Part shown: positions 1 through 6,462 of the stretch, one piece after another | Position numbering within the stretch: position 1 is the first letter of the stretch | Layout: every line of letters starts with the position of its first letter | Assembly (NCBI GenBank): GCA_020355945.1 | Contig: CP070627.1 | Location: 5,123,804-5,131,093 of the forward strand | Length of the DNA stretch: 7,290 bases | Direction of reading: 5' to 3' | From: Candidatus Aminicenantota bacterium | Lineage (GTDB): Bacteria; Acidobacteriota; Aminicenantia; UBA2199 | Program-made: the position numbers and the translations under genes | Notes under the pieces: generated by a model | What the model saw: the letters and a program-made list of their open reading frames with translations, nothing else | Database searches by the model: none | What the model was told of the DNA's origin: nothing

Positions 1-1494
1 AAAAATGCGCTGGAGATTTCAAACACCCTTTATGAAAGTGGGCTGGTGATATTTGCTCACCCGGATTTTATCGTACGAACCGTGCATCGAACACTGCCCA
101 ATCAACCTTTTTTCCCGGATGATACCTTGTTTACCAACCAGTGGCATTTGCATAACACCGGCCAGGGCAGCGGCAAAACGGATGCGGATGTAGATGCACC
201 CGAAGCCTGGGATTACACACGTGGAAACAGTAATGTAGTGATTGCCGTACTTGATGATGGTATCCAGGTCAATCACCCGGATATTTCGCCTAACATTGTC
301 CCCGGGGGACGAGATTTTACAGCGAATCCCCCGGATAACGATCCCAGTCCGGGTATGGGAGAAAATCACGGCACCTGTGTAACCGGTGTGGCTGCTGCGC
401 GGGGGAATAATAACGCAGGCGTCAGCGGTATTTGCCCGCAATGCGGTATACTACCGATACGCATGCTGGGAGGAAGTGTATCAATCCATGCCCAGGCCTT
501 TGATTATGCGGCAGCTCAAGGGGCGTGGATTATTACCAACAGTTGGGGGTATGACATTGGCACACCCACCACCGATGACGTGGTGGATGCCATAAATGAT
601 GCTGCTGTAAACGGTCGAAGCGGGCTCGGAGCGGTGGTATTGTTTGCCATGACCAATACCAATACAGATAATTGTTCCGGTTCCTACCCGGATATTTCTT
701 CACTTACTAATGTGATTGCTGTCAGCCGTTCCACCAATGAAGACCTCCTGGGAGGCGGTGGTTTTGGAACTTGCATGGACCTGGTAGCGCCCACTCGAGA
801 TGGGACACTGGGTATCCAGACAACCGATCGAACCGGTGCTGCTGGCTATGTGCCCGGCGACTATTATAACAATTTTGGGGGAACCTCCTCTGCTACACCG
901 CTGGTGGCAGGTATTGCCGGGCTGCTGTTGGATTTGAATCCCAATTTAACTCGCCTCCAGGTGCAGCGCATCCTGGAGCAAACCGCTGAAAAAATCGATC
1001 CGACGCATGCCAGCTACAATAGTGCCGGATACAGCAGCAGGGCCGGGTACGGCAGGGTCAATGCCTACCGCGCCGTTGTACCCACAGTGAAAATTTTTGT
1101 TTCACCCAAAGAAGTGTCAGTTAATAACCCCTTTACTGTCAAAGTGACTGCCAGTGCTCCTTTTGGTTTAAAAGCCATTTGGTGGTTCGGCAAGGATACC
1201 GGGATTCCCGACATTGATAAGGATCACAGGAAAGATGTCAGCGGTGCCGAGCCGGTGTATACCTATATATGGAACAATGTACGTATAAACAAGAAAGGTA
1301 CCTTTACCCTTGGCGCAGATGCCAGGGATGTGAAGTACCCGACTCCCGGGGATGGCTATCCGCACCAGGCTTCCGAAGGTTCCGGCATTGCCTATACAAC
1401 GGTAAAAGTTGTGCCCGTCTTTGGTTTGGCATCCGTGGTTTTAACATTTTTGTTGATCCTTGGTGTAATGGTGCGAAGGTCTTTAAAAAAATAA
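1..1494 (+). CDS. Secreted S8 (subtilisin/kexin-like) serine protease with C-terminal sorting-type tail, 5' end outside the window
   Basis: The reading frame is open from base 1, and the residues before the first in-window start (GTG at 46) look like the end of an S8 propeptide (LYESGLVIFAHPDF), so the gene begins upstream. Counting the first codon as residue 1, the catalytic triad is D85 (VLDDG), H123 (NHGT) and S296 (GTSSATP). N219 in AMTN sits where subtilases carry the oxyanion Asn (usually AAGN), and NSWG is kexin-like. Residues about 361-466 form a beta-rich, Ig-like domain. The C-terminus has VPVFG (471-475), a hydrophobic stretch of about 16 residues, then RRSLKK: the three-part layout of exosortase/archaeosortase sorting signals. 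The exosortase-family gene starts 7 bp downstream, and a terminator-like hairpin lies 43 bp after the stop. The protein is inferred to be exported, sorted by its neighbour and proteolytically active outside the cytoplasm. The natural substrate is unknown. Confidence 0.93.
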   Translation, partial: KNALEISNTLYESGLVIFAHPDFIVRTVHRTLPNQPFFPDDTLFTNQWHLHNTGQGSGKTDADVDAPEAWDYTRGNSNVVIAVLDDGIQVNHPDISPNIVPGGRDFTANPPDNDPSPGMGENHGTCVTGVAAARGNNNAGVSGICPQCGILPIRMLGGSVSIHAQAFDYAAAQGAWIITNSWGYDIGTPTTDDVVDAINDAAVNGRSGLGAVVLFAMTNTNTDNCSGSYPDISSLTNVIAVSRSTNEDLLGGGGFGTCMDLVAPTRDGTLGIQTTDRTGAAGYVPGDYYNNFGGTSSATPLVAGIAGLLLDLNPNLTRLQVQRILEQTAEKIDPTHASYNSAGYSSRAGYGRVNAYRAVVPTVKIFVSPKEVSVNNPFTVKVTASAPFGLKAIWWFGKDTGIPDIDKDHRKDVSGAEPVYTYIWNNVRINKKGTFTLGADARDVKYPTPGDGYPHQASEGSGIAYTTVKVVPVFGLASVVLTFLLILGVMVRRSLKK

Positions 1495-1501
1495 ATAACT
1501 T

Positions 1502-2023
1502 ATGGTTGTTCAATCCATGTTAAAAGGGTTAACGTTAAGCAGGCAGAACCGGTCAATATTCCGGTTCTGCTTGCTTTTTATTGTTTATTTTGGGATATTC
1601 TGTATTGTTTTTCATCTCCACCCGGTCCAGGAAAAAATACTCCGGCCTTATGCGGTGTTAACCGCCCAAATAACCGGCTGGATACTTCAGGGTTTTATGT
1701 CGGGTACGCGGGTTCTTGAAAATGTCGTATTCCAGCCCCGGGGTTTTGCCATGATTATCACGGTAAAATGTTTAGGCTTACTCCTGGCAGGATTTTTGAT
1801 TGCCGTCATCCTGGCCAGCCCATCATCGATGCGAAAAAAAATCATTGGAATCATTTTGGGAACCGGTATCATATTTATGGTGAATCTTCTCAGGCTTATT
1901 TCTTTATTTGTGGTGGGAACGTATGCCTCAGGGAGCATTGATTTCGTTCATGATATTCTCTGGGAAGGGATAATGATTGTTCTTACTTTTGGTATCTGGA
2001 TGAAATGGAGAAAGATGAAATAA
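1502..2023 (+). CDS. Exosortase/archaeosortase-family membrane transpeptidase (short, XrtH-like)
   Basis: A 173-residue multi-pass membrane protein. The three residues expected for exosortase/archaeosortase catalysis are present in the right order and spacing: C90 (VKCLGLLL), R131 (NLLRLISLF) and H150 (FVHDILW). Members of the family cut C-terminal sorting signals (motif, membrane helix, basic tail) in the inner membrane and are thought to transfer the protein to another acceptor. The small size, lack of any extra domain and a PVQEKILRPY-like region after the first helix recall the exosortase H group, from memory and without a search. The canonical C(N/S/A)G around the cysteine is CLG here. 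The protease immediately upstream carries a suitable tail, so it is the likely substrate. The start is uncertain: ATG 1502 and in-frame ATG 1517 both lack a clear ribosome binding site, and a terminator-like hairpin covers codons 12-26. A partial second copy lies at 7156-7290. Confidence 0.85.
   Translation: MVVQSMLKGLTLSRQNRSIFRFCLLFIVYFGIFCIVFHLHPVQEKILRPYAVLTAQITGWILQGFMSGTRVLENVVFQPRGFAMIITVKCLGLLLAGFLIAVILASPSSMRKKIIGIILGTGIIFMVNLLRLISLFVVGTYASGSIDFVHDILWEGIMIVLTFGIWMKWRKMK
1537..1579 (+). terminator. Intrinsic-terminator-like hairpin inside the 5' coding part of the exosortase gene
   Basis: AAGCAGGCAGAACCGG (1537-1552) pairs with CCGGTTCTGCTTGCTT (1561-1576) over 16 bp with one G-U wobble and an 8-base loop (TCAATATT). 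The right arm runs into T5 at 1575-1579, followed by ATTGTTTATTTT. This is a classical Rho-independent terminator layout 43 bp after the protease stop, but it falls in codons 12-26 of the exosortase reading frame. It could end protease transcripts and let only read-through reach the exosortase gene. Ribosomes that start at 1502 would melt it, which would make it an attenuator. Confidence 0.7.
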
Positions 2024-2108
2024 GTATTCTCGGATTTATAGGAACTACAGTTTGACCGGTTGGAAAGAGAAAAAATAATTTTTTCTTTTAAAAGTGGTAA
2101 TAAAGATA

Positions 2109-2255
2109 TCTGCTACGTAACTATTCAGTTTTTGGAAGTAAAATGCAGTTCATGATCGAATAAGCCTCAGGGAGGTGGCCGAAGGACACCGTACGGGCGA
2201 ATGAGACATGAACTGCATGATAAGTTTTTCCAAAACTGAATAGTTACTCTGCTAC
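2109..2255. mobile_element. Non-coding MITE with IS66-like ends (element 2117-2247) and 8-bp target duplication
   Basis: The 131-bp element begins with GTAACTATTCAGTTTT (2117-2132) and ends with its exact inverted complement; one inserted T in the left arm allows pairing to continue through GGAA. It is bracketed by identical direct repeats TCTGCTAC at 2109-2116 and 2248-2255. Inside, a second perfect inverted repeat, ATGCAGTTCATG (2143-2154) and CATGAACTGCAT (2207-2218), encloses a GC-richer centre. No open reading frame of note is present. GTAA termini and 8-bp duplications are the established hallmarks of the IS66 family, so a full-length IS66-type element elsewhere in the genome probably mobilises it. 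The duplication looks exact, which suggests a fairly recent insertion. Confidence 0.82.
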
Positions 2256-2306
2256 CTCTTTAAAATCTCTAAACAGAAAAATTTTCAAAAAAACTCCACA
2301 TAATTA

Positions 2307-2366
2307 TAGACAATTTCGTCTTTTTCGGTTATATTTAAAGTGTAATTGTATATTTTTCCCGGAGGT
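2307..2366 (+). promoter_or_regulatory. Sigma-70-type promoter and ribosome binding site for the HicB-like stub
   Basis: TAGACA (2307-2312) and TATATT (2330-2335) are separated by 17 bp, a good -35/-10 arrangement. GGAGGT (2361-2366) follows and lies 6 bp before ATG 2373, a near-ideal ribosome binding site. Together these intact expression signals lead into a reading frame of only 16 codons. Confidence 0.5.
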
Positions 2367-2372
2367 AACAAC

Positions 2373-2423
2373 ATGCGTTATTTAACAGCATATATTGAGG
2401 TAAAAAAAGAAAGGGACAGGTAA
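2373..2423 (+). pseudogene. 16-codon stub resembling the N-terminus of a HicB-family antitoxin
   Basis: The frame MRYLTAYIEVKKERDR ends at TAA 2421-2423. MRYLTAYIE closely resembles the opening strand of HicB-family antitoxins, which typically begin M-(K/R)-Y-L-T-A-x-I-E and run to about 70-140 residues. The similarity is from memory and covers only about nine residues. The homology stops where AAGGGACAGG (2411-2420), flanked by copies of a 13-bp direct repeat, begins; this suggests the gene was cut by a repeat insertion or rearrangement. No HicA-like toxin is visible next to it. The alternative is a genuine short leader peptide, since the promoter and ribosome binding site are both good. Confidence 0.4.
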
Positions 2424-2430
2424 AAAAAGA
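2398..2430. repeat. 13-bp direct repeat flanking AAGGGACAGG
   Basis: AGGTAAAAAAAGA occurs at 2398-2410 and again at 2418-2430, a 20-bp period. The second copy begins inside AAGGGACAGG (2411-2420), which closely matches AAAGGGGACAGGC at 7088-7100, where it forms one arm of a long hairpin. No matching CTGTCCC arm is nearby, so this looks like a half copy or scar of the same repeat family. Confidence 0.6.
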
Positions 2431-2455
2431 GTATAATTTTACTATGTTTAAATAC

Positions 2456-2487
2456 ATTCCAACATTCCATTATTCCGTTATTCCAGG
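2456..2487. repeat. Four tandem 8-bp units of pattern ATTCCNNN
   Basis: The units are ATTCCAAC, ATTCCATT, ATTCCGTT and ATTCCAGG, contiguous over 32 bp. The first five bases are invariant and the last three vary. The array covers the stop codon region of the minus-strand winged-helix remnant (stop at 2470-2472), so the last residues and stop of that frame are supplied by the repeat. Confidence 0.6.
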
Positions 2488-2742
2488 TGGCTTTAAAATT
2501 TCCCAATGCCCACCTTTGTCCGGACCTATTCTTTTTAATAACCCTTTTTTCTTCAACGTATCTATATTTTTATCTACAGCGGTGGTGCTAATACCTATGA
2601 CTTCAGCCATTTTTTTCTTTGAGATCTGCGGGTCCCGATGAATAAAAGTAAAGCTGTGATTTTCTTCATCTAAAACCCCCGCTTGAGTTGTACAAGATCC
2701 ACAATTTTTGTCAAATGAAAAATTGTTTACCTTCCTGACCAA
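2470..2742 (-). pseudogene. Remnant of a winged-helix DNA-binding protein (C-terminal part)
   Basis: This 90-codon minus-strand frame has a clear winged-helix pattern at about residues 39-82: ISKKKMAEVIGISTTAVDKN, then DTLKKKGLLKRIGPDKGGHW. That sequence is characteristic of the C-terminal domain of AlbA/Schlafen-type ATP-binding transcriptional regulators, often annotated RecG-like, and of some Fic proteins, all normally several hundred residues long. The upstream catalytic part is missing: the frame can start only at a TTG (2742), has a stop five codons before it, and its first 30 residues (with GSCTTQAGVLDEEN) match nothing I recognise. Its 3' end merges into the ATTCC repeat array. It is most likely a decayed fragment, although a small stand-alone DNA-binding protein cannot be excluded. 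Confidence 0.5.
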
Positions 2743-2770
2743 AATAAGAACCGCTCATTTCAAACAACGC

Positions 2771-2800
2771 TTGACATCAGAGGACTCCTAATGATATAAT
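2771..2800 (+). promoter_or_regulatory. Near-consensus sigma-70 promoter of the kinase/regulator operon
   Basis: TTGACA (2771-2776) and TATAAT (2795-2800) are both perfect hexamers, separated by 18 bp. Transcription would start at about 2807, giving an untranslated leader of about 54 bases before the kinase ATG at 2861. Nothing else on the plus strand could use it. It implies steady housekeeping-level expression of the two-component system. Confidence 0.75.
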
Positions 2801-2860
2801 CTTTCTCTGGTCGGGTCACAGATAAACGAATATGGCACCGTCCTGCTTTCAGGGTTTAAA

Positions 2861-4888
2861 ATGTATAAGACTATAGTCATATCAGTCATTATGCTGATTT
2901 TTCTCTCTTTAGTGCTGTTCAGTGACAATCCTGTTGAAGTGTTGGAAAAGCAACTCGATCATTCCACTGTTTCCGGGATAAAAAAAATCCAGCTTTTAAC
3001 CCGAATAAGTGAGCTCACCCAGGACAGTGAACCGGTAAAAGCGGTGAAATACGGCAAAGAAGCGTTGGAAATTCTGCAGCAATTGAATGACCCCGCATTG
3101 GAGGTTCGAGTTCTTTTATCACTTACCTGGGCCAACCAAAACATTGGCCAATACGAAACAGCATTGGAGTACGGGCATAAGGCTAAAAAACTGGCCCTGG
3201 AGATGGGCGATAAACAATCAGGAGGGGTGGTTTCCAATCATATCGCCCGAATTTGTCATCAATTGGGCCTTTTGGATCGATCGTTGGCATATGCGCTGCA
3301 GGCCTTGAAATGGTCTGAGAAAGTAAAGGATAAACAAAACGTCGCCGAAGCTTACAAAAATGTCGGCAATGTTTACGACAAGATGAAAAACAGTAAATTA
3401 GCATTGACCTATTATCAAAAATCATTGGAAATATGGGAAAACCTGGGAGATAAAAAAGGTATTGCCCGTCTATTGAATAATATCGGCATGATTTACAATA
3501 AATATGGCCAGTTCTGGAAAGCCCTGGAATATTATCAAAAAAGCCTGGCCATCGTTGAAGAGCTCAACTGGCAAATGGGACGAGGAGTGGTACTGACCAG
3601 TATCGCCAATATTTACTCAGAATTAGGTGAGAACACCCGCTCCCTGGAGTACAGTCTAAAGGCATTGGCAATCGGCAAAAAAATAGGACATAAACGACTG
3701 ATCGCTGTTCTACTTAGTAATATCGGGGTTGATTATCGTAAATTGGGTCAATATAAAAGAGCCCTCCAATATGCATACCAGGCATTGAATATCGCTAAAG
3801 AAATCAAGAATAAAGATATTATCAGGAACTTTTACGAAGAACTTTTCTACATCTACGAGGCCATGAAGGACTATAAACAGGCCTTCTTTTACTTTAAAAA
3901 ATATAAGACCACCTATGATGAGATATTTTCAGAAGAGTCCCAAAAAAATATTTCCGAATTATGGACGAAATTCAAAACCGAAAAGAAAGAAAAAGAATTG
4001 GAACGCCAGAAATTAATACGAAATTTTCTGATTGTGTTATTCCTGTTGGTTCTTATTTTGGCCGGTGTTATTTTCAATCGCTACAGCATTAAAAAGAAAG
4101 CCGAACAACGGTTAAAGGAATCAGAGAAGAAACTCCGAGCCATGAATATCTCCAAAGACAAACTTTTTTCCATCATTGCCCATGACCTGGGCAACCCGCT
4201 CAACAGCATCCTCCTCAGTTCCGGTTACCTGGAAAAAAAATATCAAACCATGGCGGAAGAGGAGGTGAAAGAGTTCCTCCACCAGATTTATGAATATACC
4301 GACCATTTGGCAAAACTGCTGGATAACCTTCTGCAGTGGGCGGTGTCCCAATTAGGGAAATTAGAGGTGGAGCCCGAAACACTGGATTTAAATCAATTAA
4401 CTGAGGATACGATTGAGCTAATGGAACCATCTGCCCGGGAAAAACACATTCACCTGGTATCCCAAATGAATGAAAACACTTTTGCGTGGGCAGATAAGCG
4501 CATGGTGGAGACCATTATGAGAAACCTGGTGTCCAATGCGGTCAAATATAGTTACCAGGAAGGAGATGTGAATATTTCTTCCCAATTAAATGGAGATTTC
4601 AGGGAAGTTTCCGTCGCTGATACCGGTGTGGGCATACCTGCGGATAAATTGAACAGCTTGTTTGACACCTATGCCCACAACAGCACCCGGGGTACGGCCG
4701 GGGAGAGGGGAATCGGTCTGGGACTGGTATTGTGCAAGGAGTTGGTGGAGAAAAACAGGGGTACCATTCGAGTGGAAAACAATTCCAATAGCGAAACCTT
4801 CACAGGTACCCGTGTGATCTTTACACTGCCAATAGACCCTTCTACAAAGGAAGAAAACGCCAAACCGCAGTCCTTCACCACTGATTGA
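2861..4888 (+). CDS. Membrane sensor histidine kinase with extracytoplasmic TPR sensor domain
   Basis: A 675-residue protein. Residues about 5-21 form a signal peptide or first membrane helix. About 41-357 hold eight TPR-like helical repeats of roughly 40 residues (for example NNIGMIYNKYGQFWKALEYY). A charged coiled coil follows (358-387), then a membrane helix (about 389-409). In the cytoplasm lie the HisKA domain, with phosphorylatable H441 in IIAHDLGNPL, and the HATPase domain: N-box N555/N559, G1 motif D587-T-G-V-G and G2 motif GIGLGL at 617-622. The TPR array is predicted to lie outside the cytoplasm and to bind a peptide or protein partner; the ligand is unknown. No PAS or HAMP domain is present. 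The H-box has Gly where Arg or Lys is usual. AGGG (2851-2854) is a modest ribosome binding site. The stop lies 12 bp before the response-regulator gene, its evident partner. Confidence 0.93.
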   Translation: MYKTIVISVIMLIFLSLVLFSDNPVEVLEKQLDHSTVSGIKKIQLLTRISELTQDSEPVKAVKYGKEALEILQQLNDPALEVRVLLSLTWANQNIGQYETALEYGHKAKKLALEMGDKQSGGVVSNHIARICHQLGLLDRSLAYALQALKWSEKVKDKQNVAEAYKNVGNVYDKMKNSKLALTYYQKSLEIWENLGDKKGIARLLNNIGMIYNKYGQFWKALEYYQKSLAIVEELNWQMGRGVVLTSIANIYSELGENTRSLEYSLKALAIGKKIGHKRLIAVLLSNIGVDYRKLGQYKRALQYAYQALNIAKEIKNKDIIRNFYEELFYIYEAMKDYKQAFFYFKKYKTTYDEIFSEESQKNISELWTKFKTEKKEKELERQKLIRNFLIVLFLLVLILAGVIFNRYSIKKKAEQRLKESEKKLRAMNISKDKLFSIIAHDLGNPLNSILLSSGYLEKKYQTMAEEEVKEFLHQIYEYTDHLAKLLDNLLQWAVSQLGKLEVEPETLDLNQLTEDTIELMEPSAREKHIHLVSQMNENTFAWADKRMVETIMRNLVSNAVKYSYQEGDVNISSQLNGDFREVSVADTGVGIPADKLNSLFDTYAHNSTRGTAGERGIGLGLVLCKELVEKNRGTIRVENNSNSETFTGTRVIFTLPIDPSTKEENAKPQSFTTD

Positions 4889-4900
4889 TGAGACACTCCA

Positions 4901-6277
4901 ATGAACAATGGATATCACATTCTCATTGTCGAAGATGACAAAATCGCTGGAAAGGCCATCGGCTATCAATTGAAAGACCATGGATATCAATCACATTTCT
5001 TTGAAAAAGCGGAAGAAGCCTTGCTGTTTTTTCAACAACACACAGTTGACCTGGTGCTGTTGGATTATAAACTACCGGGCATGAGCGGTGAGGAATTTTT
5101 TCTCAAGATAAAAGAAATCAACCCTCTGGTACCGGTTATCTTCATGACCATCATTAACTCGGTGGACAAAGCAGTTCGGTTACTCAAAATGGGTGCCTTT
5201 ACCTACCTCACTAAGCCGATGCGAATGGATGATTTGTTTCATAATATTAACAACGCATTAGAGAAGGCAGCACTGACAGAGGAAAACCAACGACTCCAGG
5301 AGAGTCTCCGCAAAAACTTTTCCTTTGAAAACTATATCTTTAACTCTGAAAATATGCAGCCCATTATGGATAGAACCATACGGGCCGCCAATTCCAATGC
5401 AAATATTTTGATAACCGGTGAAAGCGGAACCGGGAAAGATGTCATTGCCAATATCATCCACCAACTTTCCAAAAGAAAAAATAAAAAACTCATTAAAGTG
5501 AACCTGGCAGCCTTGCCCGAAACCCTGATCGAAGCCGAATTGTTTGGCGCAGTTAAAGGTGCTTACACCGGCGCGGTGGAAAACCGGAGAGGAAGATTCG
5601 AAGAAGCCCAGGACGGCACACTTTTCTTGGATGAAATCGCTGAACTATCTCCTGTCGCCCAGGTGAAGCTGCTGCGGGTGACCCAGGACCGGGAAATCAC
5701 CCGCCTGGGCTCCAATGAACCAATTAAAGTGGATATCCGATTAATCACCGCTACCAATAAGGACTTACAGAAATTAGTCAGAGAAGAAAAATTCAGGGAA
5801 GATTTGTATTACCGGTTAAATGTCATTAACATTACCCTTCCCCCGTTGCGGGAGCGAAAAGAGGACATTCCCCATTTAATCGATTGGTTTATCAAAAAAT
5901 ATAACCAACGAGAAAGCAAACAGGTAAAAGCCATCTCCAGGGAGGCATTAAGTGCCCTGATGAAATACACGTTCCCCGGGAACATCCGGGAATTGGAAAA
6001 TATTATCGAAAGTTCCCTGGTTTTGGCTAAATCCGATATCCTGGTTTACGATGATCTCCCATTGTTTGTCCACAGTCAAAAAGATTTATGTTTCGATGCC
6101 ATCATCCGCGATCATCATATGTCCCTACCGGAAAAATTAAATATAATCGAAAAAAATATCCTGGAAAATACCCTAAAAAAGCACAACCATCATCAAACCC
6201 GGGCAGCACAAGAATTGGGAATTTCAGAATCCCGTTTAAGATATAAAATACAAACCTATAAATTAGGGAAAGGTTAG
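4901..6277 (+). CDS. NtrC-family sigma-54-dependent response regulator
   Basis: 458 residues with the full three-domain architecture. The receiver domain (about 6-116) has acidic pocket D12/D13, phospho-acceptor D55 (LLDYKLPGMSG), T83 and K105. The AAA+ domain (about 149-315) has Walker A GESGTGKD (173-180), GAYTGA (220-225, the sigma-54-contacting loop with Tyr in place of the usual Phe), Walker B FLDE (242-245) and FREDLYYRLNV. The C-terminal Fis-type helix-turn-helix (about 418-455) includes TRAAQELGISESRLRYKI. The protein should be phosphorylated by the kinase encoded 12 bp upstream, oligomerise, bind upstream activating sites and drive open-complex formation by sigma-54 RNA polymerase through ATP hydrolysis. 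The gap before its ATG has no ribosome binding site worth the name, so translation is probably coupled to the kinase gene. A likely target promoter is at 6463-6480. Confidence 0.95.
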   Translation: MNNGYHILIVEDDKIAGKAIGYQLKDHGYQSHFFEKAEEALLFFQQHTVDLVLLDYKLPGMSGEEFFLKIKEINPLVPVIFMTIINSVDKAVRLLKMGAFTYLTKPMRMDDLFHNINNALEKAALTEENQRLQESLRKNFSFENYIFNSENMQPIMDRTIRAANSNANILITGESGTGKDVIANIIHQLSKRKNKKLIKVNLAALPETLIEAELFGAVKGAYTGAVENRRGRFEEAQDGTLFLDEIAELSPVAQVKLLRVTQDREITRLGSNEPIKVDIRLITATNKDLQKLVREEKFREDLYYRLNVINITLPPLRERKEDIPHLIDWFIKKYNQRESKQVKAISREALSALMKYTFPGNIRELENIIESSLVLAKSDILVYDDLPLFVHSQKDLCFDAIIRDHHMSLPEKLNIIEKNILENTLKKHNHHQTRAAQELGISESRLRYKIQTYKLGKG

Positions 6278-6284
6278 CAATCTA

Positions 6285-6323
6285 TTCGCAATTAATTGCG
6301 AAAATTCGGGATTTTTGCCGAAT
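6285..6323. promoter_or_regulatory. Pair of dyad-symmetric sites, candidate upstream activating sites
   Basis: TTCGCAATTAATTGCGAA (6285-6302) is a perfect 18-bp palindrome. ATTCGG (6304-6309) and CCGAAT (6318-6323) form a second dyad. Their centres (6293.5 and 6313.5) are 20 bp apart, close to two helical turns, and the outer half-sites of both resemble ATTCG/CGAA(T). They begin 8 bp after the regulator's stop codon and lie about 175-195 bp upstream of the predicted sigma-54 transcription start, a normal distance for NtrC-type enhancer sites. The first dyad could instead serve as a weak terminator, but it has no T-run directly after it. Confidence 0.5.
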
Positions 6324-6332
6324 ATCAAGGGC

Positions 6333-6350
6333 ACACTTGCAGTGTTTTTT
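6333..6350 (+). terminator. Weak terminator candidate after the response-regulator gene
   Basis: ACACT (6333-6337) and AGTGT (6341-6345) form a 5-bp stem with a TGC loop, and T5 follows (6346-6350). The stem is short, so it is only a tentative terminator for the kinase/regulator transcript. Confidence 0.25.
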
Positions 6351-6462
6351 CCACCACCATCTTTAATATATGTCGGGGACAAAGGGCTTTTATGTTGATA
6401 ATAAAAGATTCCCAGGGATTCGATCCATGACTTGCCAGGGTAAAATGAATGAATACCTATGG

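Noticed and set aside
1687..1938. Minus-strand frame inside the exosortase gene that strongly resembles the minus-strand frame at 7072-7260
   Set aside because: The two resemble each other only because they are antisense to the duplicated exosortase DNA; neither has independent coding support.
2161..2206. GC-richer centre of the MITE with CCGTACGG, considered as a group II intron domain V or a structured RNA
   Set aside because: No domain V hairpin, intron 5' GUGYG boundary or reverse transcriptase is present, and target duplications plus terminal inverted repeats explain the element better.
2117..2247. Long imperfect palindrome considered as an integron attC site
   Set aside because: The ends do not fit the RYYYAAC/GTTRRRY core sites, and 8-bp direct repeats flank the structure as for a transposon.
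2456..2487. Short regular repeats considered as CRISPR
   Set aside because: The units are 8 bp with no spacers of CRISPR length.
2444..2641. 65-codon plus-strand frame
   Set aside because: It is the complement of the winged-helix remnant, whose minus-strand sequence carries the recognisable domain.
4586..4990. 134-codon minus-strand frame across the kinase/regulator junction
   Set aside because: Antisense to two strongly supported coding regions with clear kinase and receiver motifs.
6387..6407. CTTTTAT/ATAAAAG hairpin with TTGATA in its loop, considered as an IHF site between the enhancer and the sigma-54 promoter
   Set aside because: Only the TTGATA half of the IHF consensus matches and the YAA part is missing, so it is too weak to call.
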